This document shows, one piece after another, positions 52,955 to 63,788 of a stretch of 64,000 bases of DNA. The notes beneath the pieces were generated by a model. That model saw only the letters and a program-made list of their open reading frames with translations. It was not told the DNA's origin and did not search any database. Both the position numbers and the translations under genes were made by a program. Source of the stretch: Merluccius polli (Eukaryota > Chordata > Actinopteri > Gadiformes > Merlucciidae). The DNA is taken from contig JAOPHQ010006539.1 in NCBI GenBank assembly GCA_030340625.1, positions 118,501 to 182,500 on the forward strand, in the 5' to 3' direction. The stretch's first letter is position 1; the number at the start of each line of letters is the position of its first letter.

Positions 52955-53320
52955 ATCCATCCATTTTCTTATGGGGCTGGGTCATGGTGGCAGCAGGCTA
53001 AGCAAGGTATTCCAGATGTTCCTCTCGCCAGCAACGTTTTCCAGTTCCTCCTGAGGGATCCTGAGGTGTTCTCAGGCCAGATGAGATATATAATCCCTCC
53101 AGCGAGTTCTGGGTCTACCCCCAGGTCTCCTACCAGTTGGACGTGCTACGAAAACCTCCAAGGTAAGGCACCCAGGAGGAATCCTGATCAGATGCCAGAA
53201 CTACCTCAGCTGGCTCCTTTCGATGCTATCTCTAAGGCTGAGCCCAGCAACCCTACCGAGGAAACTAATTTCAGCCATTGTATCTGCAATCTCGTTCTTT
53301 CGGTCACTACCCAAAGCTCA
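52955..53320 (-). pseudogene. LINE reverse-transcriptase tail fragment
   Basis: Minus-strand translation gives RIPPGCLTLEVFVARPTGRR, PGGRPRTRWRDYISHLA, EHLRIPQEELENVAGERNIW and NTLLSLLPP, the conserved C-terminal segment of a widespread fish LINE (RTE/Rex-like by memory), with one stop. The 3' end reads CCATCCATCCATTTTCT on the plus strand, a usual tail of these elements. Strongly truncated. Confidence 0.7.
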
Positions 53321-53681
53321 TGACTAAAGGTGAGGAATGTAGATAGATAAATTGAAAGCTTTGCCTTCCGGCTCAGCTCCCTCAACTTCACCGCAATGGT
53401 CCAGTACAACTTATATTCAATAGAGCTTTGAAATTGTTTATTATGGAAATATCATTTCCATACGTTTTTTTGTTACAACAATGTCCTTTAGTCAAGTATT
53501 TAATGTTTTCTGTAATGGAGTTATTTTTAAGTAGGCCTACTTCAAATCTACTAGCAAATGTTGACTGCCATGTTATTTATTGCTAGATATAACTAATTTT
53601 CTATACCTTTTTTTTGTTATAAGGCTGTTAAAGCTTACATTTAACATTAATTATTTACAATGTTTTAACTTATGTTTTAAC

Positions 53682-54321
53682 TAGTGATGGGCATAGATTA
53701 ATTTCTTTAATCTAGATTAATCTAACTGTAATCTTGGAATTAATCTAGATTAATCTAGATTAAAATGGCTCATTTGAATTCTGTCGAAGGCATTCATAAG
53801 CCTAGCATATGCGTGTGCTGCCTAAATAATGACTAAAAATAAGTCTGCACGATTGTTGACGGGGGGGGGGGGGGGGGGGGGGGGTGCGCGATTGTTGACC
53901 GGAGGGGGAGAGGGGGGTGCGTGATTGTTGACGGGGGGGGGGTGCGCGATTGCTGACCGGAGGGGGAGAGGTGCGCGATTGTTGACCGGGGGGGGGGTCA
54001 GTAATGACACCGCGAATACGGACGTTTATCATCTTTTTTAAAATATATATTTTTTAAGAGGCCCCTGATTGGCCGAGGCCCCAGGCTTACCAGGTAAGCC
54101 GTGCATTAAGGCGCCACTGCCCAGACCTACGACCGACAGGGGGGGGTTGCCGGGCAGAGGACGCAGCCGTTCCACGGCGCTTACCTTCCTTGGTGGAAAT
54201 CCGGTATAGACTCAGCTCCCAACCGAACTTTGAGAATAGATTAACGGTGATAATTTTTTTATCGCGCGATAAGAGTCTCGCGTTATCGCAGCGCGTTAAC
54301 GCCGATAACGGCCCACCACTA
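53682..54321. mobile_element. Non-autonomous hAT (TAGTGATGGG ends) with G-runs
   Basis: TAGTGATGGGC at the left and GCCCACCACTA at the right are inverted repeats with one mismatch; the 8-bp GTTTTAAC is duplicated exactly at 53674-53681 and 54322-54329. AATCTAGATTAATCTAGATT words fill the left subterminal part. The interior has five GCGCGATTGTTGAC-type units followed by G-runs (24 Gs at 53861-53884) and a CAGACCTACGACCGACAGGG unit near 54123. Confidence 0.92.
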
Positions 54322-54329
54322 GTTTTAAC

Positions 54330-54990
54330 ACACTAAAATGTGTTTCTGAAAACATTTTAGGCAAGAAATAAGCTAAGCAGTTGCTGAATCTGTCTTCATT
54401 TTAGATCGACAACAGTTAGTTTTTCGGGAGTTTCCAGGAGCGGCGAGTCCCACCGGATGCCACTGATTTGCAAGTAGCTGAGACCTCAACTTCATTCAAA
54501 TGAGGTGCACACCAACGCGACGCTCTGTCTCTTGAAACACAATGCCACGCTACCAGAATGCATTGCACAGCTGCTGTGTTCAGAAATGCATACTAACGTA
54601 CTAGTCATACTAAGTATGACGTCAAATTGAGTATGTAGTGTGTTCACACTGCATAGTATGTGGATTTTGTGTATGCAAGAAATGCCCGGATGTATACTAG
54701 ATTAGTAAGAATGTCGGAGTATGCCGCATGAGCTTACTGGACATACTCAACTTCAGATGTCATCTCACATGTCCGAAAATGTTGGCGCCAATTTCCAAAC
54801 AGGTGTCATTTAGATAAACTGACCACACATTGGAAAGCTACAGGGTGACTCTATCGACTGAAAAAATATTGTGTATAATAATTAAAGTGACATATAAACA
54901 ATAAAATTACAACAGCTTTTAGCCTGTTTACAAATATCCTCTATTGCTGCCGGTTGGTGCGAAATGCATTCTATGATACTTGGCTGTATA
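54330..54990. repeat. Dispersed repeats, no gene
   Basis: 54333-54450 is the inverted counterpart of 47230-47365. 54597-54700 (ACTAACGTACTAGTCATAC, AAGTATGACGTCAAATTGAG, CATAGTATGTGGATTTTGTG) recurs in direct orientation at about 56690-56790. Confidence 0.65.
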
Positions 54991-54998
54991 CTTCAGTG

Positions 54999-56626
54999 CA
55001 GGGGCGGCTCTTCCATCACGGAGGGTCACACGTCCCCCCTGAGAGCTGATTGGCCACCCCGTGCGCCCCCCCCCCCCCATTTTAATTGGCCCTTAGTGAT
55101 GTCAATCATTGTGCCAGAGAGAACAGGCAAGGCTTTGAAATGGAAGTTCTTGAGAACTTAGTTTGTAAATCAACAATGTTTTGCAAACTACTGTTAGTTA
55201 ATTTGGTTCTGTTTGCATGGGAAAATGTTCTTAAACAACACTTAATAGACTGTTTTCATGTGGTGAGCTTAGCTGTCCGTGACAGTGACTGAACGTAAGC
55301 ATGACACATAACTAGTACAGCACAGTTGATCTATGAGCTCTCATATCGATTAACCAATGGGAGTAGGTGACACCATCAAGGCACGCCCCCTCATTTACAT
55401 ATGGATGAAGAAATACAGGAATAAATAAATATGGAAATAAATAAATAGGGAAATAAATGAATACAGAAATAAATAAATAGGGAAACAAATAAATACAGAA
55501 ATGAATGAATAGGGAAATAAATTAATACATAACTAAATTGTGGCGGGGTACGGTCCGGCCACACGCCACCTAAGTGGCTTTCTTTTGGGGCCCTCCGACA
55601 CAGGACACGGGTAGATGTTATTCAAGGTGTTTATTGGAGTTGAAGGCCAGTTGGTATTCGCCGAGCTGATAGTACCTCCAGTCATGACGGTGCTCCTCCT
55701 CGAGTGTGTGTGTTGATGGCTGGTTTATCCTGGGTGCCATGATTGCTCATGCACCACAGGTGTGCAGCCCCACCCAGCCAGAGTCCAATCAGTGTGACTC
55801 AGGCCAGGTGAGGCTGTAAACCAGCCACCAACAACACACACTCCACATAAACCCTCCACATAAATTAATTGGGAAAAAAATAAAAACAAAAATGAACAAT
55901 TTGAGAAATAAATAAATGAATTGTGTTTGTATATTTATTTATTTTCAAATTACCTTGCACATTTGTTTAATCATTGAGGCTTTTATTTCTACATTTATTT
56001 CTGTATTATTTTATTTTTATTTATTCATTCATTTTTATTTTTGCAGTTTCGGTCCTCCATATTATAGATCTGATGCACATACTTACATATTTCCTATCTT
56101 TCTTATTTTCTATTTCTTGTAATTTCTGTTTTAAAGAGTGAGCAACTGCAATGTTCCCCTCTGGGATCATAAAAGTATTTCTGATTCTGATTATTAAAAT
56201 AATGGTAATACATATTGCAATATGTGCTGTCAATAGAGTTATTTCTTGCACAATACATTGCACCCACTTAATTTGCCTTAGGCTACTGTTGGTGAGTTTA
56301 CTAATTGCACATAAGAGTCAGATGTTGAAGAGAATATCATAAACAAGGGGACATGTCCATCAGAATTGTAATGTTGTGCAACAGTGCAAAATGAAAAGGT
56401 CATATGCACCTTCCCTACAAGGTGTCAGATTTAATGATCATTGCTGTGGAGGCAGAGAGGACCCAGGCAGTTAACATGGGCTCCCTCTGGGAACCCCGAA
56501 GGAGCCCAAAAATGTTCACATTCTCCCCTTTGTGCCCCTTCTTTAACTGGTGCCCCCCCCCCCCCCCGTTTCATTTATGATCCCCCCCTGTGCCCCCCAC
56601 CAGAAAATAATCTGGATCTGCCCCTG
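54999..56626. mobile_element. hAT element with inserted solo LTR
   Basis: Left end CAGGGGCGG (54999-55007) and right end of the form ..CTGCCCCTG (56618-56626) are inverted repeats; the 8-bp CTTCAGTG is duplicated exactly at 54991-54998 and 56627-56634. It contains a solo LTR at 55539-55860, (AAATAAATA)-type simple repeats on both sides of it, and C-runs at about 55068-55078 and 56553-56567. No transposase. Confidence 0.88.
55539..55860. repeat. Solo LTR
   Basis: TGTGGCGGGGTACGG at the start and ACTCCACATAAACCCTCCACA-type end (TG...CA). A 5-bp duplication TAAAT flanks it (55534-55538; 55861-55865). A related fragment is at 46345-46530. Internal coding sequence is absent, the usual result of LTR-LTR recombination. 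Confidence 0.9.
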
Positions 56627-56933
56627 CTTCAGTGTGAACGGTCTGCTGGTATTGGCATACTTCATCATTCATTTAGTAGGCAGTATGCACTAACGTACTA
56701 TTCATACAAAGTATGATGTCAAATTGAGTATTTAATGCGTTCACACGGCATAGTATGTGGATTTTGTATACGCGAGAAATGCTCGGATGTAGGCAGTAGG
56801 TTAGTATCCGGTTCCGAACACGACAGACGCTAGTTCCCAACAGTGCGGCTAACGGTGCTTCGGTGGTACACCAACGTGAGCGAGAATGACACCGAGACGC
56901 AGATAGAAGCGAACCGTATTGATTATATTAGTT

Positions 56934-58935
56934 CAGTGTTTCCCACAGGATTTTGTGAGACTATGGTGGGTGGATCTCGGACCCTCTAGGGGGGTCCGGG
57001 GGCATGCTCCCCCGGAAGATTTTTTTTTACATTTTAAAGTTAAATGCATCAATCTGGTGCACTTTGAAAGCAAAATTAAGAGGCTAGATATATGAAGACC
57101 TGTGTGCTCTTGTGAACAATTTAATCATAAACACATTGGTTGTATAGATACGAATGGTGAAAACACAAAATCAACTAGAGCATACATCTGAGCCATCAAA
57201 GAAATTAAGCAAACGTGGTTAACTGTGTTGAACTAGTTTATTTTTTAGAAAAGCCAAGATATATGCCCTGATCAACATAATTGTCAAGCAGGATCCAGGG
57301 GTATGCTCCCCTGGAAGACAATTTGGATTAGGTTCTGCTGAATTTTGTGGAAATAAATTGACAATATTCAGGCATGAGATGAACAAACCAAATATAAGCC
57401 TATATTACAGTAGCATCTTTGTGTAGAGCAGCAGAGCTCTTGGGACCCTGGGCCTGGTCAGTAATCCATCCCTGCTAATACATTTCATCATGTAAATATG
57501 AGCACTCCTTCCAGGTGATGTGACCTATTGGCTCAAAATCAGTGCAGGATCATACTTGTTTTGTGAGACACAACTCTTACTTTCTTTTTGTTTCTTCTTT
57601 TTTTTTTTTTTTAAATCAAATCTTAACATTCTTCATATTTTTTTAAATAAACGTTTAATACATTTAATACCCACGTTTTATTTTGAAAACCGGAAGTTTC
57701 CACACGCTGCAGTAAGCTAGCGCTGACTTTCCCAGTTGTCTCAAAGTATTTGCCATAAAGTCGGCAATAAGGGCGCACTTGAAAATGTTGGAGCGGCTGC
57801 TTGACCACGCGAAACCGAGAGACGGCTGGCTGGACCACAGTCCGGTGCGTGTGGATGTGCGGCGCTCCTCCGGCGGAGCGGTTCATGTTAATAGCGGAGT
57901 CCGGGAGGGTTCACCTTCACGGCGTAGTTACGAGGGATGTGCGACTATCGTCTTAAAAAATACTAAAGTGTTTTTTAAAGTTAGAAAGGTATTAGACGTT
58001 CAACCGATATTCACGCTCCGAATTACAGCGATCAGACACAGGGATCACCGGTATGAGTCCCGTGTGTCTAGCGGTGTCTACCTGCCCAGGTGTCTACCTG
58101 CCCAGGTGTAGGCCTATTGGTCAGTAGTTCTGCAGCGATGAGTTAAATCAGGGCTTGTTGCGACCACGGATGTATTTGGTTTGCGATGCTCATGCCTTTT
58201 TATTTTAATGTTTTACTTTTCGCTCGACTAATGAAAACGTATTCGACTAAGCCTCCGTCGATCGACTAAGCCGACTATTAGGGGGCAGCCCTAGTTAACT
58301 TACAGCACTTATATGGACCATTAGTTATATTTTCAATTTATTTACAGAGCAATCCCTGCAAAGTGTTTAGGTAATAACTATAGAAGAGAGGGGCGTGGCA
58401 TCACGATGGAGTCAGCCATTACGATGCACGATGTCAGACCACGCGAACGCGAACCTGATTTTTTTTTTTTCACAGACACGTCGGTACGCCGGAATTCCGG
58501 CGTGGTGGCGGAACGCTATCAGCCCTGCGTTAGTTACAAGGCTCGCGAATCGCGGGGCACTCGTCCACGACGCCTTGTAAACGTTAAGTTAACTTACGTT
58601 GTCAGAGTGTTTGAACTAGTGGATACTGTAAAGTTTGTTAACGTTACTTACCTCAAACGATGTGGTGCCCTGACGTCTCGGATGCTGTCAGGTAACGCTA
58701 TTCCAGTGCGCGCGCGTGTGTATGTATGAGTGTGCGCGCGCCGCGTTCAGCGGGGAGGGGAGGGGCGGAGCCGGCTGACTGGGAGTGAGAGATGCTTAAG
58801 CAGCGGCGCGAAACACAAGTTACAGATCTTAATTGTTATTATGTAAGAATTTTTTTCGGTTCATTCTGAGACTGTGGCGGGACAAATTAGACCATGGCGG
58901 GCCGCCATAGTCTAAGTAATTAATGGGAAACACTG
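56934..58935. mobile_element. hAT-like element (CAGTGTTTCCCA ends)
   Basis: CAGTGTTTCCCA (56934-56945) and TGGGAAACACTG (58924-58935) are perfect 12-bp inverted repeats; GACTATGG also occurs near both ends. The flanking octamers (TATTAGTT; TAGTTTTA) do not match, so the target duplication is lost or the ends are from different copies. GGTCCGGGGGCATGCTCCCC at about 56992 is common in fish MITEs. A further hAT-like end (GGGGGCAGCCCTA at about 58281-58293) lies inside. No transposase. Confidence 0.6.
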
Positions 58936-59204
58936 TAGTTTTATCTAGTACTAGTTGAAAAATTACAGATTTTCTTTCGGATTGGTCTTGTTCTGAAGAC
59001 TTGACATTTAACAATATTATATTGCTATTGTTGATATTCAACGCATTTTTTACTCAGGAAATATGTGTAGGCTACAACTGTTAAGGAACAGGACGAGTGG
59101 ACCCAAACGCTGAACACAGGAAATACAGGGAATTTATTATATAAAGGGCAATGGTAAACGGCCAGGCTAGGCCGGCGGTAATCGGGCAGGCGGGGTTTCG
59201 GCAA

Positions 59205-59515
59205 CAGGCAGGTAGTCGGACAGGCGATGGGTCGGCAACAGGCGGGTAGTCGGACAGGCGATGGGTCGGCAAAAGGCGGGTAGTCAGGCAGGCGATGGGT
59301 CGGCAACAGGCGGGCAGTCGGACAGACGATGGGTCGGCACAGGCAGGCAGGCAGGCAGGGTTCAGCAACAGGGTTCAGCAACAGGCGGGTAGTCAGGCAG
59401 GCAGGGTTCGGCAACAGGGTTCAGCAACATGCGGATAGTCAGGCAGGCAGGGTTCGGCAACAGGGTTCAGCAACAGGCGGGTAGTCAGGCAGGCAGGGTT
59501 CAGCAACAGACGGGT
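59205..59515. repeat. GC-rich minisatellite
   Basis: Variants of GGTCGGCAACAGGCGGGTAG, TC(G/A)G(A/G)CAGGCGAT and of AGGCAGGGTT(C)(G/A)GCAACAGG are repeated about ten times. They are the 3' (minus strand) part of the LTR-like unit and generate proline-rich artefact frames. Confidence 0.85.
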
Positions 59516-60390
59516 AATCGGATCACTGGACCGAGGTTGGGTAAAGACTGTGGGGCCGGGACCTGAGTCGACATCAGTGCTGGAGCCAGTGAACGCCGCG
59601 GAGCCGGCACTGGTCTTAAAGTTGGCACTGGAGCAGGAGGTCGCTGGGGAGCTGGCACTGGAGCACGGACGACGGGACTCGGATCCTGCAGAGAAGCAAG
59701 GGCTGGAGGAGACGAGGCTTGAAGGGGAACTGGGCACAAGACAGGAACATCGACGGGAAACCCAGAGGCAGGACCAGCCTCTGCGGCATCTTGGCTTGGC
59801 GGAGACTCAGGAGGGCACTCATCTTCAGTCCACTCGTCCTCAGTAGACCACTCCGCGTCCTTGGCAGAGCAGTCGTCGGTGGCAGCAGACCAGGCATAGG
59901 ACCAGGCATCTTCCGAGGAGTCGGACCAATAATCATGGTCCTCTGGCTGCTGCACCCACCAGGGGGAAGAGGGCAGGTAAGGTGAAGAACTGAGGTGGTG
60001 AGAGGCAGACTCCGCCACCACTGACCCAGTGGAGGTTGGAGTGTGTACTTCTCTACTGAAACGTATTACCCGTAATCTCAGGCTTGGCACAGGCTTGGGC
60101 GAAGACTCGGGTGTGGGCTTGGGCGAAGACACGGGTGTATCTTCCGAGGAGTCGGACCAATAATCATGGTCCTCTGGGTGCCACCTGGGCCGCAGATGGT
60201 TAGTCCCGGAATACCCCCCTCTCATTGCTAGCCGGGTCCCTAAGAAGGCATCCCAGGCATCTGGCAAAATTGTCGGCTGGGTCCTTGTTTTGGCTCTGTC
60301 ATGACTTGCCACAGAGTTTTTAAGGACCCAGTTGAGCCTGTAGGTAGGAGATCACCCGGCGGACAGCCTCTGTGTCAGCTGGGTCCATGT
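59500..60390 (-). CDS. Acidic, proline-rich protein of the LTR-like unit
   Basis: An open frame of about 270 residues (from at least 60312) with no clear ATG; a short frame with ATG at about 60386 (MDPADTEAVRRVISYLQAQL) ends in a stop and is in a different register, so the gene is probably broken near 60320. Notable features: TILPDAWDAFLGTRLAMRGG, then DHDYWSDSSED occurring twice (DNA repeat at about 59909-59945 and 60138-60174), acidic SAKDAEWSTEDEWTEDE, and a Pro/Ala-rich C-terminal half (VPAPQRPPAPVPTLRPVPAP) likely derived from small repeats. Function unknown. Confidence 0.4.
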
Positions 60391-60428
60391 TTGGCCAGTT
60401 CGTACTGTTAAGGAACAGGACGAGTGGA

Positions 60429-61256
60429 TCATCAGTGGCGACAATCGGCCACTAGATGGGGGTGTTGGACCGTGTAGCAGGACGTGGTGTAACAAAAACA
60501 TTGTCCAATGTGTAGGCTACGCTTTAAAACAAGACTTAACTGAAATACATCGTCTCTCAATGAGCTATTGAATTGATTAGGAAACAAAACATTGGGAATA
60601 TCGAACTTCAAACTGAATTCATCATATAATTGTGTGTTCCATCTTTCTGAAACAAACCAAATATATTAAATGCCTCTTAGCTAATCAATACAATTTTACG
60701 ATACGCTATAATATAAAACTAAATAGGCCTACATGTATGTTGATGTGTCGGACACATCGCCATACGCGCAGATTAGAGTTCTCAACTGCTTGAGTCGTTA
60801 TTATTCGTTCGTATATAATTGTAGTTCCCTTAAACAAATCCGTCTCAAATTTTACAATATAGCCTATAAAACTAATTGTGTGTGTTCTTGTGTCGGACAC
60901 ACACAGTAGGCTAGAGTTTTCAACTGCAGAGAATTCTGCAAGCAAACACGTGCTATTAATCTTTAAAACCTATTTTATTAAACAAATATTAAAAAACATC
61001 CCGCAACAAAACTTTAAAACGATCTATCGACTACCAGCCGCTTTTAACACCGTAGGGAAACAGGTCTGAAACATATGAAAACAAATCATGTCAAACACAC
61101 TCAAACCGTGACAGCCTACAACCCTCTACATGGAAACAGCTGTAGGCCTACCCGTGCCTCACCAGAACCAGGAACCAGTGCCTCACCAGAACATCTGCTA
61201 CCGTACTAGCCCACTGATCCTTGGTGGGAATGGCCTCGGTATATTTGGAAAACACA
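60429..61256. other. No gene; degenerate local repeat
   Basis: TGTGTCGGACAC followed by AGAGTT(C/T)TCAACTGC occurs near 60743-60790 and 60890-60928. No ORF of note. Confidence 0.4.
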
Positions 61257-63288
61257 TCAGTTAAGACCAGCCCATTTTCCCTTCCATTTGAAAGCTGGTT
61301 CTAAAATGGTGAAGTCTATTGCCAGGATTTCATGTGGACGAGAGACCTGCAGACTGCCCATAACAGATTTGACTTTTGGTTGTACAGCTTTAGCCAGAAC
61401 ACATCTTCCACACTGCTGACACCATTTTTCTACATCTCTATACATATTGGGCCAGTAACAACGGGAACGCACTAGTTGCAAAGTACGTTCGTGATAACAT
61501 CTTTATGCAAACACTGTGGCAGTACAATCTGGCAAGTCTCCTTAGCCCCATCCGGAGAGTTGAACCTGCAGTATAGTACCTTTTCTTCCTCTCTCAGGCG
61601 CCCCCATTGGCGTGCAAGCTCCTTGGTGCCTTGCCCAAATCTCTCCCTCTCCTTCGAATTGGGTGGGCTGGCTCTTCTCCAACAGGCCAGAAATGGACCA
61701 ATAACTGGGTCTTGTTCCTGTAATGTGGCTATGTTCTCTTTGGAGCAACCTGGGAGGACAGAAATGTCAGCTTGGGTACACAAAGCCCCCCCCCCCCCCC
61801 CCCCCCCCCGCTCACATTCCTTTTCCTCCTCCGAAGTCTCAGTTGCACTATATTGGCGAAACAAGGCATCCGCATTCCCATTTCCAGCCCCTGGACGATA
61901 CTTTAAGGTAAGGTTGAATGGAGCTAGCTGGGCTGCCCATCGTTGCTCTACTGCACCAAGGTTTGCTGTATCTAGGTGCCTGAGTGGATTGTTGTCAGTA
62001 TACACAGTGCAAGATTCCCCCAACAAGTACTCCCTGAACGTTTCTGACACCACCCACTTAAGAGTAAGGAATTAAAGCTTCATAGAGGTATAGTTCAGCA
62101 TGTTTTTCTTAGCAGGTTTGAGCGCCCTACCAGCATAAGCAACAGCTTCCCTCCGTGTAACTGGCCAAACTTTTCTTCATACTCTGCTGTCCAGGCTGAT
62201 GTCAGCGGCTTCCTGGGGGTCTTACCCTTTTTCATACCTGGGCTCAGCTGTGCCACCACGTGGTGGAAGAGGGCAGCCATCTTTACCAATCCACATTTCA
62301 CCTGTCGCTGAAGGAAATGACACTTTGAAAATTTGGCCTCGAGTCCCTGCTTCTGAAACTGAGAGAAGACCTCCTCCAGCCTCTCCAGATGCTGCTGATT
62401 AGAGGACGAGAACACAATCACATCATCAAGGTACAGTAAGACAGATTGATAACGGCAGTCTCCAAACATGTGCTCCATAAGGCGCTGAAAAGTGCTAGGG
62501 GCATTGCACAGTCTGAATGGCATCCTATTGAACTCAAATAGTTCAAACAGAGTACAGTCTGCTGTTTTTGCCCTGTCTTTTTCAGCAACCTCAACTTGGT
62601 TATAGCCACTGACTAAATCCAAAGTAGAAAACCACTTGGCTCCTACAAGCCCATCCAGTGACTCTTCAATCCTTGGAAGAGGGAAAGCATCTTTCCTACA
62701 CAATCTTACACAATCTGATTCCCCCATCTTTCTTTTGTACCAGTACGATGGTAGATGCAGTACCGTCACATCCTTCCTTAACAGTATGACATGGTGAGAG
62801 CCCACATAAAACATTTGTAACCTGTATGTGTACTACCCCTCTTTCAGACACCACTAAGGCAGGTGAAACTAGCAGACCCTCTGGAAGTACACCCTCGTCT
62901 GGCCGTAGTGGCTCCCCTAGAAACTCCATGTGCTGCTGTGAAGGAACCTTGGGACACAAAGTGTTAATGTACCTGCGGCTACATGTACTGAGCTCTACCT
63001 CTTAGTCTCACTTTGAAGGGCTCAGGGAAGTTAGCTGTGGTCTCTTCCACTTGGCAGTGTCTGAGGGCTTGTCTCCAGTCTGGGGCCTCTGTTACCCTGG
63101 GATCATCAAAGAGACTGGGGCCATACTACAGAAAAAAACTCATCGTAGTATCCTTTTATCACATTCATTCCCAGTACCCCAGGGGTCTGCATTTTCTTTT
63201 GCTGCATTTGAGGGTCATCTGGATCTTTCACTACCAGGACCCCCCTGCGGGAGACACCTTTACCCAGTATGATGATGTCCAACTCCAA
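61257..63288 (-). pseudogene. Decayed Gypsy pol (protease, RT, RNase H, integrase start)
   Basis: Minus-strand fragments in family order: protease tail LVVKDPDDPQ..PGVLGMNVI (63288-63106), RT start SPALVVSERGVV and IVLVQKKDGGIRLC (62959-62696), RT core AFPLPRIEESLDGLVGAKWF, STLDLVSGYNQVEVAEKD, LCNAPSTFQRLMEHM and YLDDVIVFSSS (62814-62095), RNase H tail TVYTDNNPLRHLDTANLGA and RWAAQLAPFNLTLKYRPG (62053-61472), integrase start RCYWPNMYRDVEKWCQQCGR and PHEILAIDFTILEP (61481-61257). Frames change at each junction and a 24-bp C-run (61786-61809) interrupts RNase H/integrase linker. No gag or LTRs recognised. Confidence 0.85.
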
Positions 63289-63443
63289 ATAGCCTAGTTA
63301 CAGCAGTTATAGACCATTTATTGCCCTAAGATCTAACCATGCGCAATCACGTAACTGAGTATCTGTGAGATGGCCGAAATGTTCATTAAGAAAAACTCAG
63401 TAATAGTTGTGACCATAGACCCAGTATGATGGAACCACAATTT

Positions 63444-63473
63444 CCCCGTTATTTTAAAATTAAAATAACGGGG
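63444..63473. repeat. 13-bp perfect hairpin
   Basis: CCCCGTTATTTTA and TAAAATAACGGGG with a 4-nt loop AAAT; outer bases extend the pairing with one bulge. Confidence 0.9.
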
Positions 63474-63788
63474 GAATTTTAACCGTTCGATCTAGTTCTG
63501 ATTGAAGATTTGTCTCTAAATGTGTGTGACTTTTCTCACTAGCAGGCTCTTGCATTTCCAATTGGGCTTCTCCCCTTTCAGAATGGGTTGTTTTATGGAG
63601 GGCTGCAGTGCAGTAACATGCAATGTGGCCCACGAATGTAGCACCACAAAACACAAACAAGGGAGTAGATTCAAAGATAGACACTTTAATACAATAAGGC
63701 ATAATTAATATCCACTCACTTTAAATATATTCTGCATGTTGCCCAGCCATAACTAGGCAGGGCGGGGGTAAGTCCCATAGTGTTCACA

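Larger units (their letters stand above)
59079..60428 (-). mobile_element. LTR-like non-autonomous unit with an ORF
   Basis: TGTTAAGGAACAGGACGAGT (plus GGA) occurs at 59080-59102 and again at about 60406-60428 as direct repeats, most simply the same end of two LTRs, one of them truncated. Between them are a GGCAGGCAGGGTT / TCGGCAACAGG minisatellite and a minus-strand ORF. No pol genes. Boundaries approximate. Confidence 0.5.

Noticed and set aside
56926..58943. 8-bp duplication for the CAGTGTTTCCCA element
   Set aside because: TATTAGTT and TAGTTTTA share only part of the sequence; reported as lacking a clear duplication.
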